DNA of 64,000 nucleotides from Candidatus Albibeggiatoa sp. nov. NOAA (GTDB taxonomy: Bacteria; Pseudomonadota; Gammaproteobacteria; Beggiatoales; Beggiatoaceae), in the NCBI GenBank assembly GCA_025800385.1, contig JAOXRS010000073.1, positions 27,662-91,661 of the forward strand. The letters run 5' to 3'. The notes beneath the pieces were generated by a model, which ran no database searches, was not told the DNA's origin, and saw only the letters and a list, made by a program, of their open reading frames with translations. This document shows positions 37,367-45,929 of this stretch, piece after piece (position 1 is the stretch's first letter; each line of letters begins with the position of its first letter). The translations under genes were made by a program, and so were the position numbers.

Positions 37367-38104
37367 ATGGAATTACAAAACATTGGATTAATTGGGCTGA
37401 TCGCATTGATTATTGCGGTTGCAACTTATCATCAGCAGATTCGCGATTTTTTTTCTTCGCATAGTTTTAGACGTTGGCTGATTTTGAATCTACTTTATAT
37501 GAACCAGTCGTTTATTTGCAAAGATGCGGATTTGGCCGAAGAGGTGAGACGCACTTTGTTTAAGAAAAAACCTGATGATGAAAGCCGTCAACATCAGTTA
37601 CGCACGGCACGGGTTGCTAGTGAGTTTGCCAGTAGTTTAAAACATACGATTCAGCAGATTGATAAGCATGTGTTACGGGTTGTGGTGTATCGGTTTCACA
37701 ATGGCGATCATTCAAATGGCTTGAGTTTACAGAAGGTCAGCGTGATTGCAGAGAACACAGTTTTTGCGGATGGGCAACAGATTCCGTTTATGTCGGATAT
37801 TTTGCAAACGATTGAAATTGAGCGTTTGCCGTATCGGTTTGAGGATTTGACCCCGAACGAGTCGCAGTTTATCTCTTTGGTGGATTTTAAAAGTTCTGAA
37901 ATCCGTTATGAGGAAAATCCCATGCGCCAAAAGTTAATGTCTTATCAGGTGAAGTCGTTAATCAGTCAATTGGTGATGGATGTGCATGGTGAAATGTTGG
38001 CGTTAGTTGAGGTGCACTTTCAGTCTAGTCGTATTCCTAAAATGGAAGCAGTGAAAAATAGTATTCATGACTGGATGCCAGAGCTTGAAAATGGCTTTTT
38101 GTAG
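37367..38104 (+). CDS. Membrane-anchored protein, possibly with a GAF-like domain
   Basis: 245 residues. One N-terminal membrane segment (IGLIGLIALIIAVATYHQQI), then a helical region, then an alpha/beta domain at about 95-235. Motifs there (LRVVVYRFHNGDHSNGLSLQ and VKSLISQLVMDVHGEMLALV) recall GAF-type sensor domains. The ATG follows the D stop by six bases, so it is probably cotranscribed with U-X-D. It has no counterpart in P2 tails that I know of. The function is not known. Confidence 0.65.
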   Translation: MELQNIGLIGLIALIIAVATYHQQIRDFFSSHSFRRWLILNLLYMNQSFICKDADLAEEVRRTLFKKKPDDESRQHQLRTARVASEFASSLKHTIQQIDKHVLRVVVYRFHNGDHSNGLSLQKVSVIAENTVFADGQQIPFMSDILQTIEIERLPYRFEDLTPNESQFISLVDFKSSEIRYEENPMRQKLMSYQVKSLISQLVMDVHGEMLALVEVHFQSSRIPKMEAVKNSIHDWMPELENGFL

Positions 38105-38137
38105 CACATTTTTTTTAATATCTGACAGGATGCTCAC

Positions 38138-38204
38138 GATTTAAAGGTGACCAAGCTTTAATCCTGAACATTCTTGAATCCTGCCAACCCAGATTCAGAC
38201 AAAA
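38138..38204. repeat. Partial copy of the AATCCTG...GATTCAGACAA repeat
   Basis: Contains AGCTTTAATCCTGAAC and ends CAGATTCAGACAA, matching the right arm of the inverted repeat at 5451-5579. It lies between two converging genes. Confidence 0.5.
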
Positions 38205-38214
38205 AAGCTTTCAT

Positions 38215-39498
38215 TTAATCTGTTTCACTTTGTTCAAATGTCATGCCTTTTGATTCCGCTAAACAACCAATGTAGTTCCTTATTACTGTCTGTATATTTG
38301 GGTGGTTTCCTCCTGATTTTTCAATCAAAATTTTTATTGCCCGTTCAAACAAAGGTAAGGCTTGCTCATACTCTCCCTGATCTAGGTAAAGTGTTGCTAA
38401 ATTGTTGAGATTAGTTGCCACATCAGGATGGTTATCACCTAGTACTTTTTCCAAAATCATTAAACTACGCTCAAATAAAGTCAAGGCTTGCTCATACTTT
38501 CCTTGGACTTTATAAAGTGAAGCCAAATTATTGAGACTGCTTGCAACGTCTGGATGATTCTCACCTAACGCTTTTTCCCTAATCGCTAAACTACGCTCAA
38601 ATAAAGGCAATGCTTGCTCATACTTTCCTTGGGCTTGATAAAGTGAAGCCAAATTATTGAGACTGCTTGCAACATCTGGATGATTCTCACCTAACACTTT
38701 TTCCCTAGTCACTAAACTGCGCTGATAGAAAGGTAAGGCTTGCTCATACTCTCCTTGGTCTTGATAAAGTGCTGCCAAATTGTTGAGACTGCTTGCAACG
38801 TAAGGATGATTCTCACCTAACACTTTTTCCCAAATCACTAAACTGCGCTGATATAAAGGTAACGCCCGTGAGTATAAACCTGCATGATAAAAATAAAATC
38901 CTGCATTATTTAAATATTTTGCTTGATCTTCTTCATTACCTTGTGGCAATAAATCTGCTGCTTGTTGATATAAACCTGCTGCTTCAACATAACGTAACTG
39001 AGTTTGTTTTGAATCTGCCAATGTGATTAACGTGTTAACTTTTGACAATTTACGTTTATTCACTGCCTCCTGAATTTTTTGTGCTTCTGCTTCCATTGCT
39101 GCAATCGCTTGCGCATCTTTTTCACTGGCTTCAAGCAACCATTTATCTGCACTTTCAAAATCAAATTCACCTAATGCCTGTTGGGCTTTTTCCTGCAATG
39201 CTTGCACCTCAGTATCATCCGATACTAACTGAGTAGCTCGCTCTTGTAATTTCTTATAACTTTCAGCAATTTCCCGTAACTTACTATCTAAATCAGCTCT
39301 ATCAACTTTTTCTTGCCTTAAAATCTTAAAAAAATTATTTAATGCTGTGTCAGTTATACCCAAATCCGATACATACTGTGCAAATAATTCTGGTGGAATT
39401 CCATAAATATTCTGCTGATTGTTCGAACCACCTACAATCACATTCGACTCATCAATATTCCCTTCTGTATGCAATGACTTTTTATTATCAATCACCAT
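38215..39498 (-). CDS. TPR protein (kinesin light chain-type repeats)
   Basis: 427 residues. The N-terminus has an Asn/Gly-rich motif (GNIDESNVIVGGSNNQQNI), then a helical coiled-coil region at about 60-150. From about 165 come TPRs, including about five 42-residue units (LGENHPDVASSLNNLA, YEQALPLFERSL). Such TPRs bind proteins. The N-terminal motif resembles the Asn-rich tail of the Roco protein in this window. It is not obviously linked to the tail genes; its direction converges on them. Confidence 0.85.
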   Translation of the reverse strand: MVIDNKKSLHTEGNIDESNVIVGGSNNQQNIYGIPPELFAQYVSDLGITDTALNNFFKILRQEKVDRADLDSKLREIAESYKKLQERATQLVSDDTEVQALQEKAQQALGEFDFESADKWLLEASEKDAQAIAAMEAEAQKIQEAVNKRKLSKVNTLITLADSKQTQLRYVEAAGLYQQAADLLPQGNEEDQAKYLNNAGFYFYHAGLYSRALPLYQRSLVIWEKVLGENHPYVASSLNNLAALYQDQGEYEQALPFYQRSLVTREKVLGENHPDVASSLNNLASLYQAQGKYEQALPLFERSLAIREKALGENHPDVASSLNNLASLYKVQGKYEQALTLFERSLMILEKVLGDNHPDVATNLNNLATLYLDQGEYEQALPLFERAIKILIEKSGGNHPNIQTVIRNYIGCLAESKGMTFEQSETD

Positions 39499-39509
39499 AA
39501 GGCCTCTCG

Positions 39510-39920
39510 TTATTTAATCAGCGTTGTAAATGGCTGCTTATCTTTAAGACGATAAATATCAAAATCTCTATCAATTGTCGCAATTTCATTAATATTTAAC
39601 TTTTCCCCTAAAAACACCAAACACGCATCAGCAAAATCCATCGGTAAATCTGCATATTTCTTAGTCAACGCATGAATTCTCACAAAATCATCGCCGTCGA
39701 TGGTTTCTACTTGTAACGCACCCGCACTCACCCAAGCTAAAAAATCCAATTGTGCTTGTCTATTAAAATCAAGTAAATGCAATGTTTCTGTAATTGAAGC
39801 CAATGTCGTAATCAGCTTTTTTTGATTGTGCTTGATAAAATTAACAGAAGCATGATGATAATCATCACTCGCATCAAATAGGGCAATAAGAGGGCCTGAA
39901 TCAATTAATATATAATCCAT
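39510..39920 (-). CDS. vapC: VapC-type PIN-domain toxin
   Basis: 136 residues. The PIN-domain acidic residues are visible: D7 (LIDSGPLIALFD), E45 (SITETLHLL), D95 and D98 (MDFADACLV) and D117 (ATIDRDFDIY). PIN toxins are magnesium-dependent ribonucleases, mostly cutting RNA. Two bases separate it from the upstream antitoxin gene. The toxin appears intact. Confidence 0.88.
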   Translation of the reverse strand: MDYILIDSGPLIALFDASDDYHHASVNFIKHNQKKLITTLASITETLHLLDFNRQAQLDFLAWVSAGALQVETIDGDDFVRIHALTKKYADLPMDFADACLVFLGEKLNINEIATIDRDFDIYRLKDKQPFTTLIK

Positions 39921-39922
39921 AT

Positions 39923-40174
39923 TTATGACTTTGTTGCGCGTTTAGCGGCTAGTTTTTGTTTAAGTAATTGTTTCCGATCTTTGGATAAATTCGTTTTACC
40001 ACTGGCATAATTGCCAAATAAATCCTGTCCTAATTCCCATGCTGATATTTGCTTTTGCTGATCGATAAACTGCTGAATACTCTTGCGAATTAACACAGAT
40101 TTGTTTGTGCCCATCTGCTCGGCAAGCCTATTAAGTTCCTGTTCTAGTTTTTCATCTAACCTGAGTGTAATCAT
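39923..40174 (-). CDS. vapB: VapB-type ribbon-helix-helix antitoxin
   Basis: 83 residues. An N-terminal RHH domain (MITLRLDEKLEQELNRLAEQ, KSVLIRKSIQQFI) for DNA binding, then a basic tail that would wrap the toxin. It is first in a two-gene operon with vapC. Type II pairs of this kind repress their own promoter. Confidence 0.85.
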   Translation of the reverse strand: MITLRLDEKLEQELNRLAEQMGTNKSVLIRKSIQQFIDQQKQISAWELGQDLFGNYASGKTNLSKDRKQLLKQKLAAKRATKS

Positions 40175-40208
40175 CGCCAGTTCCTAAAAATGTGATACAT
40201 CTCGTAAT

Positions 40209-40238
40209 ACAATAGAATCTCACTCTATCCATTGTCAA
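40209..40238 (-). promoter_or_regulatory. Promoter of vapBC
   Basis: On the minus strand TTGACA (perfect -35), 18 bases, TATTGT, with the ATG about 35 bases on. Confidence 0.6.
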
Positions 40239-40407
40239 GTATCAGCTTGATTTTAATCAATTGTCTTACTTTTTTAAGTTGCACTGCTTCCCAAAAAACA
40301 CCCTATCAATCCAATGTTTCAACTTTGAAAATAAACTATAAAAATCCGTAAAAAAACTAAATTGCATTGATATACAATCGTTTTTAGATTTTTCATAACA
40401 CACTGTA

Positions 40408-40436
40408 TTGATTGAATTTTATACGAATAATATAAT
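40408..40436 (+). promoter_or_regulatory. Promoter of the double-RHH gene
   Basis: TTGATT, 17 bases, TATAAT, a near-consensus sigma70 promoter ending 28 bases before the chosen ATG. A CAGG ribosome-site word lies between. Confidence 0.65.
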
Positions 40437-40464
40437 CAAAAAAACAATTAAACAGGTTGATCTT

Positions 40465-40773
40465 ATGACAAAGTATTATCAATGCAGCGTTAGATTGAGC
40501 GAACAAATGGCCACTTTTGCCAAGCAATTTGAGCAATTCGGCTTTAAATCTCAGACCCAACTTTTTGAAGCACTCATCACACTTGGCATTCAAGAAGATC
40601 AAACGGTTCAAACCCCTCAAGAGAAAAACCAATTACGTATTAACGTGCGTATTACAGAAGAAATGGATGATGAATTGCAAAACTATCGTCGCCGTGGCTT
40701 TAACTCTAAATCTCAGTATGTCAGGCATTTAATGAGTACAGGGCAACAACAGTTGATGAGTTGTGAACTATAA
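40465..40773 (+). CDS. Small protein with two ribbon-helix-helix-like halves
   Basis: 102 residues. Each half has the RHH pattern: YQCSVRLSEQMATFAKQFEQ and LRINVRITEEMDDELQNYRR, each followed by a (F/N)xS(Q/K)xQ(L/Y) turn and a helix. This suggests an internal duplication giving a single-chain RHH dimer, probably a DNA-binding regulator. The ATG here sits correctly after the promoter; a TTG start 19 codons upstream would lie on the -35. Confidence 0.65.
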   Translation: MTKYYQCSVRLSEQMATFAKQFEQFGFKSQTQLFEALITLGIQEDQTVQTPQEKNQLRINVRITEEMDDELQNYRRRGFNSKSQYVRHLMSTGQQQLMSCEL

Positions 40774-40827
40774 AAAAACAGTGAATGGAATGTAGGTATG
40801 ATTTTTCACTAAATCAATCAGTTAATG

Positions 40828-40840
40828 GTAGGAAACCTAC
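40828..40840 (+). terminator. Weak hairpin after the double-RHH gene
   Basis: GTAGG-AAA-CCTAC followed by TTTCTTT. A short stem with a broken T run; it might terminate or just be a small palindrome. Confidence 0.3.
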
Positions 40841-40983
40841 TTTCTTTGCAACATGATATACATACTTAAAATAATCCCTCTTTTCACATCATCCTGTCTA
40901 AATTACATCAAAAATACGACTAATAATAAACAGTTGATAATCATTTGAATCAATGAAATACTGAGTTTAAAAAATAAAAATTA

Positions 40984-41011
40984 TTTACTCAAAAATATTT
41001 AATAGTAAAAT
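40984..41011 (+). promoter_or_regulatory. Promoter of the parA operon
   Basis: TTTACT, 16 bases, TAAAAT, about 30 bases before the parA ATG. The region also holds ACTC/GAGT tetramers, the type of word bound by ParG in plasmid TP228. Confidence 0.45.
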
Positions 41012-41041
41012 GTTACACTACTCATATAAGGAATGAGATCA

Positions 41042-41677
41042 ATGAGTAAAGTTATTTCTGTTCTAAATCAAAAAGGTGGAGTCGGAAAAACAACCATTGC
41101 AACCAATTTAGCACGCGCCTTACAACTGGAAAATGCCAAAGTATTACTTATTGACTCAGACCCTCAAGGCAGCGCAAGAGATTGGAATGAAGCCAATGAA
41201 GGTGAAGTCTTGCCCGTAATTGGATTAGATCGACCCACGTTACATAATGACATCAAAGCGGTTAAAGATAGCTATGAATGGATTATTATCGATGGTGCGC
41301 CACAAATTGCGGAATTGGCTGTCTCTGCAATTAAGGCGGCTGATGTGATCTTAATGCCCGTACAACCTTCGCCATTAGATTTATGGGCATGTGAGCATTT
41401 AGTTGATATTATTAAGGCACGACAATCGGTCACGGATGGTTTACCTAAAGCGGCCTTTATCGTATCAAGACTGATAAAAAATACCCAACTAGGGAAAGAA
41501 GTAGCGGGCGTATTAAAAGAATTCGGCTTTCCTGTATTTAACAATGTCACCAGTCAGCGAGTGGTCTATGCTAAAAGTACTGCCACTGGATCCACTGTTT
41601 TAGATACAGAGAAAAATAGCCTAGCAGCAGCCGAAATACGTGCTATTGCACAAGAATTACAGGAGTTTACAAACTAA
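41042..41677 (+). CDS. parA: ParA/ParF-type partition ATPase
   Basis: 211 residues, near the 206 of ParF. It has the deviant Walker A KGGVGKTT (10-17) and Walker A' [12 protein letters not shown], followed by IIIDGAP (Walker B). No N-terminal DNA-binding domain is present, as in the small ParF class. The start is the ATG with AAGGA about ten bases upstream; an in-frame ATG three codons earlier is too close to that site. It overlaps the next gene by one base (TAATG). Confidence 0.92.
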   Translation: MSKVISVLNQKGGVGKTTIATNLARALQLENAKVLLIDSDPQGSARDWNEANEGEVLPVIGLDRPTLHNDIKAVKDSYEWIIIDGAPQIAELAVSAIKAADVILMPVQPSPLDLWACEHLVDIIKARQSVTDGLPKAAFIVSRLIKNTQLGKEVAGVLKEFGFPVFNNVTSQRVVYAKSTATGSTVLDTEKNSLAAAEIRAIAQELQEFTN

Positions 41678-41907
41678 TGTCTACACTATTGCAAGCGAAA
41701 CGACCAAAATCGACTAAGCAAAAGTCCATTGAAGCTGTGATGGATACATCTGATGAGATTGCGCCAGAAAAAACCAAACGTTTAAATGCAAATATACCTG
41801 CATCACTTCATGCCGAGATCAAAATGCAAGCGGTGCGTGAAGACATAGATATACAACGATTAGTTATCAAAATGGCCACAGAATATTTACAACATTGTAA
41901 GTCTTAA
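41677..41907 (+). CDS. ParG-like ribbon-helix-helix partition partner
   Basis: 76 residues, the length of plasmid ParG. A basic, probably disordered N-terminus (LQAKRPKSTKQKSIEAVM) precedes an RHH domain (RLNANIPASLHAEIKMQAVR, then VIKMATEYL). It should bind the centromere, repress the operon and stimulate the ATPase. The identification rests on size, order and fold pattern, not on close sequence identity. Confidence 0.75.
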   Translation: MSTLLQAKRPKSTKQKSIEAVMDTSDEIAPEKTKRLNANIPASLHAEIKMQAVREDIDIQRLVIKMATEYLQHCKS

Positions 41908-41998
41908 TTGACTGTTTGATCTAAAGGTAAGCAGCCCAAATGACAGGACGACGCTACCTTTAGATTATTTTCTCAACTTAAAAAGCATCACACATTTG

Positions 41999-43897
41999 TT
42001 AAGCTTTGGCTTTCTTCTTAGCAGCCAGTTCCTTCTTACGCTCTCTTTTTGCTTTTCTTTGGAAGTACCCCAATAACACACCACTACCTTGTTTAATCGT
42101 GTAATAGGACGGTTCTGTAAAAGGGCATCCAGAAGCATAAATTCTCATTACTTTACTATTTTCTGCAAGTTGCTCAAATAAGGGTACAAGGGTTTCTATA
42201 TTGGTGAGAGACTCATTTTTAGTCAGGTCTATTTCTTCTAGGTTTATCAACGTGACCAAAGGGGAAAGGTCAATGATCTGGTTTCTAGCTATATTTAGAT
42301 ATTCTAAATTAGTTAATGCCGCTAAAGGAGAAACGTCCTTCAACTGATTAATTCGCACATCTAAATTAGTTAAGCCTGTTAAAACAGACAAGGGCGATAC
42401 ATCCGTCAATTGATTCTTGGATAAATCTAATCTGGTTAAGTTCTTTAAATGCGCCAATGGTGAAACATCTGTAATTTTGTTTTTTGACAAGTTGATGCTG
42501 GTAAGCGTGGTGCAGTTGGCCAATGGTGTTAGATCATTGATTTTATTATTCGATAAATCTAACTCGGTTAAGTCTAATGCGGAACGAGTTAATGCCACCA
42601 AAGCTGAAATATCAGTAATTCGATTTTGGCTCAACTCTAAGCGTTTTAAACCAGTTAAGTGCATTAAAGGGGATGTATCTTTGATTTTGTTTTTTCTCAA
42701 CTCTACATATTTTAACCGTGTTAAGTTTTCTAAAGATGAAACATCTTGTACTTGATTATCTTCAAGATTCAACTCAACTAAATGTGTGAAATTTGCAAAA
42801 GCTGAAATATCTTTCACTTGATTGTGGGCTAAGTCTAAATCAGCTAAATTAGTCAAACGTGCTAAAACAGAAACATCACTTATTTGATTTTTAGATAAGA
42901 GTAAATACTTCAACTTTGTTAAATTAGTTAAGGCTGAAATATCAGTGATTTGATTTTCAGATAAATGTAAGCCTGTTAAATTAACCAGTGCTGCTAAAGG
43001 TGAAATATCAGTAATCTGATTCTCTTTTAGACCTAAAGCAGGTAAGTGAGTCAAAGCAGATAATGGTGAAATATCAGTGATTTGATTCTCATCAAGGTCT
43101 AAATCGACTAAGTTAATTAAGTTAGCTAAAGGGGAAACATCACGTACTTTATTATTGTATAACGATACATAGGTCAACTCAGTTAAATGTGCCAGAGGTG
43201 AAATATCGCTGATTTGGTTACCATACAGGTCTAGATAAGTAAGCTTAGTTAAGTGTGCTAAAGGTGAAATATCAGTAATAACATCGTTACTAGATAAATC
43301 TAAACAAGTTAAGTTGGTTAAGCTAGTTAGAGGCGAAATATCAACGAGAAAAGTATTCTCAAGATTTAAATGTGTTAACTGAGTTAAAGATGCTAAAGGT
43401 TTGATACTGTTTATATTATGATTGTCACGTAGGTTTAAATACACTAAGTTAGTTAAAGTTTCTAAAGATGAAAGGTCGGATATACCTCCATTAGTTAAAC
43501 TTAGATGCGTTAAGTTAGGTAACTTAGCGATAAGCGAAATATCCCCTCTCCAATTCGCCAAATGTGTTAGGTTAGGCAATGTTTCTAGTACTGCAAAACC
43601 TTCACGTTCTCGACCTGATAGGAATAATTTCTTTAAAGAGGTTAAACGAGAAAAGTCACTAGGAATTTGTTTTGTCCAATTCTCCTTACCTCGATTTTGG
43701 CTATTGGTAAATGGTTGAATAACAGTTTCATTTCGAGTTCCCCACATACAACAACATCTACCTAATACCAACTCTTCCAGCCAATCCAGCTCAAATAACT
43801 CAGGCGGGAATTCTGTTAAGCCACAGTAACCTAAGTCTAAAAAAGTTGAACGGTTTTGTTTTGCTTCTGCAATGAGTTGTAATGCTAAATCAGACAT
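41999..43897 (-). CDS. Cytoplasmic SDS22-type LRR protein A (632 aa)
   Basis: Begins MSDLALQLIAEAKQNRSTFL with no signal peptide, then LPPELFELDWLEELVL-type capping. About 22 LRRs of 22 residues (ITDISPLAALVNLTGLHLSE) follow. It ends with the Roco-like hinge CPFTEPSYYTIKQGSGVLLG followed by YFQRK and a Lys-rich tail (KRERKKELAAKKKAKA). An upstream in-frame ATG 16 codons earlier lies in the conserved spacer and is rejected. It is last in a row of six like-oriented paralogues. It lacks ROC, COR or any catalytic part. Confidence 0.87.
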   Translation of the reverse strand: MSDLALQLIAEAKQNRSTFLDLGYCGLTEFPPELFELDWLEELVLGRCCCMWGTRNETVIQPFTNSQNRGKENWTKQIPSDFSRLTSLKKLFLSGREREGFAVLETLPNLTHLANWRGDISLIAKLPNLTHLSLTNGGISDLSSLETLTNLVYLNLRDNHNINSIKPLASLTQLTHLNLENTFLVDISPLTSLTNLTCLDLSSNDVITDISPLAHLTKLTYLDLYGNQISDISPLAHLTELTYVSLYNNKVRDVSPLANLINLVDLDLDENQITDISPLSALTHLPALGLKENQITDISPLAALVNLTGLHLSENQITDISALTNLTKLKYLLLSKNQISDVSVLARLTNLADLDLAHNQVKDISAFANFTHLVELNLEDNQVQDVSSLENLTRLKYVELRKNKIKDTSPLMHLTGLKRLELSQNRITDISALVALTRSALDLTELDLSNNKINDLTPLANCTTLTSINLSKNKITDVSPLAHLKNLTRLDLSKNQLTDVSPLSVLTGLTNLDVRINQLKDVSPLAALTNLEYLNIARNQIIDLSPLVTLINLEEIDLTKNESLTNIETLVPLFEQLAENSKVMRIYASGCPFTEPSYYTIKQGSGVLLGYFQRKAKRERKKELAAKKKAKA

Positions 43898-43997
43898 AAT
43901 GTTATTTCCATTTAAAAATATGTTGCTTGATAACCCACCCCCCAAAAGAGTGAGCCATCACTTACTCAAAAAAATATAAATGCTTATGAAATAAAAA
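43898..43997 (-). repeat. LRR-array spacer, type I
   Basis: 100 bases upstream of LRR gene A, nearly identical to the spacer at 47766-47863. Shared words include ATGGAAATAA just before the ATG, a GTGGGTTATCAA block, and CTTACTCAAAAA with GCTTATGAAATAAAAAT (plus strand) near the previous stop. It may carry a promoter, but no strong -35/-10 pair is visible. Confidence 0.6.
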
Positions 43998-45845
43998 TCA
44001 CTTTTGTTGGGTAGTTTGTACTGTTGTTTGTTTACATTCATTTTTTGCCTTGGTTTTAAAATAACTCAAGATTGCTCTATAGCCCTGTTTAATCGTGTGA
44101 TAGGACGGCTCTGCAATAGGGCAACCTGAAGCATACATGTCCATATTTCCCTTAATATTTTCAAATAATGGCAAAAGTGACTCGATACTTGTCATTAATT
44201 TATTACTAGAAAAATCCAAATGTTGGAGATTCACTAAAGTGGACAAGGGAGAAAGGTTACTCAACTGATTTCTAGCGATATTTAACTTGGTGAGGTTGGT
44301 TAAACTAGATAATGATGACAGATTAGTTAATTGGTTTATTCTGACATCTAAAGAGGTTAAGCTCGTTAACGCAGGCAAAGAAGCAATATGGGTTAACTGA
44401 TTTCTGGATAAATCTAAATCGGTTAGGCTTTTTAAATGAATGAAACCAGAAAAATCAGTGAATCGATTTTTTGACAGGTCTAAATGTGTAAGGTTAGTTA
44501 AATTATCTAACGGTGCGAGAGCAGTAAGTTTATTTTTTGATAAATTTAGAGATGTTACACCTTGTGCATTTGATAAATTTGCTAAAGGTGAAACGTCACA
44601 AATATGGTTATTTGATAAATCCAACTCAGATTTGACGAGTTCAGGGGCTGAGTGAGTTAATGTTATAAAAGGTGAAATATCAATGATTTTATTATGAGTG
44701 AAATCTAAAAATGTTAAATTCACTAAATTAGCTAAGGGTGAAATATCAACAATTTTGTTATGAGCTAAATCTAAAGAAACTAAGTTCACTAAATTTGTTA
44801 AGGCCGAAATATCTTTAATTTTATTATTGTCAAAATATAAATATTTTAAATACAACATGTTAGCCACGATAGAAATATCGCCTATTTGATTTTCAGAAAC
44901 TCCTAAATTTTCTAAAGCAGTTAATTGAGCTAATGGAGAGATGTCTTTTATTTGATTTTCAGATAATTCTAAAGATGTGAGAGAGTGTAAAGTAGCTTTA
45001 GCTAAGGATGAAATATCATCTATTTGATTGTCATTTAACTCTAAAGATATTAAGGATGTTAAGTGGGTTAGTGGTGAAATATCTATTATTTGATTTCTGG
45101 AGAGCACTAAATCAGTTATATTGGGTAATGAGCTTAATGGTGAAATATCTTCTATTTGGTTACCTGCTAAACCTAAGTAAGTTAATCGGCTTAAACTTGC
45201 CAACGGCGAAACATCTGTTATTTTATTAACATGTAGAGCTAAAGTAGTCAGGTTAGTTAATTGAGCTAATGGCTTAATATCTTTGAAACTACCATAAGCG
45301 AAAGATATATATAAAGAAGTTAAGTTAGTTAAATTGGATAAAGGTGAAAGATCACTCAGGCCTTGATTATAATTAAGGTTTAAATCCGTTAAATTGGTTA
45401 AGCTTACTAGTGGCGTAAGGTCAGGACACCCATTCCGAGATAAGTCTAAATCTGTGAGGTTAGTTAAACTAGCTAGCGGTGTGAGGTCATCTATAAAAGG
45501 CGCACCATAATTACTCGATAAAACTAAATGTGTTAGGTTCGTGAGTGTGCCTAAGGGCGAAATATCAATGATACGTTTTTGGCTTGATAACACCAGTTCT
45601 TTTAAAGAGGTTAAATGTGAAATCTCTTTAGGAATATACTCAAATCGATTTGCTTCACCTCTGTTTTGGCTTTTAATTTTACGCTCTTCATCACATTCAT
45701 AGTGTTCACTTAGTACCAATTTTTCTAACCAATCCAGCTCAAATAATTCAGACGGTAATGCAGTTAAACCACAGCTATCTAAATCTAAAGAAGTTGAATG
45801 ATTTTGTTTGGCTTCTGCAATGAGTTGCAACGCTAAATCAGACAT
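43998..45845 (-). CDS. Cytoplasmic SDS22-type LRR protein B (615 aa)
   Basis: The start is MSDLALQLIAEAKQNHSTSL and LRRs of the ISPLAxLTxLxxLxL type run from about residue 75 to 540. The protein ends CPIAEPSYHTIKQGYRAILS then YFKTKAKNE and a Thr/Gln-rich tail. Several repeats are degenerate (for example ISIVANMLYLKYLYFDNN). A GGAAATAATATT leader precedes the ATG, as in its neighbours. Probably a cytoplasmic protein-binding scaffold. Confidence 0.87.
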   Translation of the reverse strand: MSDLALQLIAEAKQNHSTSLDLDSCGLTALPSELFELDWLEKLVLSEHYECDEERKIKSQNRGEANRFEYIPKEISHLTSLKELVLSSQKRIIDISPLGTLTNLTHLVLSSNYGAPFIDDLTPLASLTNLTDLDLSRNGCPDLTPLVSLTNLTDLNLNYNQGLSDLSPLSNLTNLTSLYISFAYGSFKDIKPLAQLTNLTTLALHVNKITDVSPLASLSRLTYLGLAGNQIEDISPLSSLPNITDLVLSRNQIIDISPLTHLTSLISLELNDNQIDDISSLAKATLHSLTSLELSENQIKDISPLAQLTALENLGVSENQIGDISIVANMLYLKYLYFDNNKIKDISALTNLVNLVSLDLAHNKIVDISPLANLVNLTFLDFTHNKIIDISPFITLTHSAPELVKSELDLSNNHICDVSPLANLSNAQGVTSLNLSKNKLTALAPLDNLTNLTHLDLSKNRFTDFSGFIHLKSLTDLDLSRNQLTHIASLPALTSLTSLDVRINQLTNLSSLSSLTNLTKLNIARNQLSNLSPLSTLVNLQHLDFSSNKLMTSIESLLPLFENIKGNMDMYASGCPIAEPSYHTIKQGYRAILSYFKTKAKNECKQTTVQTTQQK

Positions 45846-45929
45846 AATATTATTTCCATTTAAAAATATGTTGCTTGATAACCCACCCCAAAAGAGTGAG
45901 CCATTATTTACTCAAAAAAGTATAAGATT
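45846..45929 (-). repeat. LRR-array spacer, type II
   Basis: 84 bases, nearly identical to the spacer at 49724-49807. It shares the ATG-proximal half with type I but has TTATTTACTCAAAAAAGTAT and AAGATTTTATGAGGATGA (plus strand) near the previous stop. Confidence 0.6.

Noticed and set aside
21686..38104. Type VI secretion or eCIS locus
   Set aside because: Separate U, X, D, I and P2-type V fit a P2-like tail; no TssB/C, ClpV, TssJLM or eCIS AAA+ gene is present.
21686..38104. Complete prophage
   Set aside because: No integrase, capsid, portal, terminase, sheath, tube, tape measure or lysis gene in the window.
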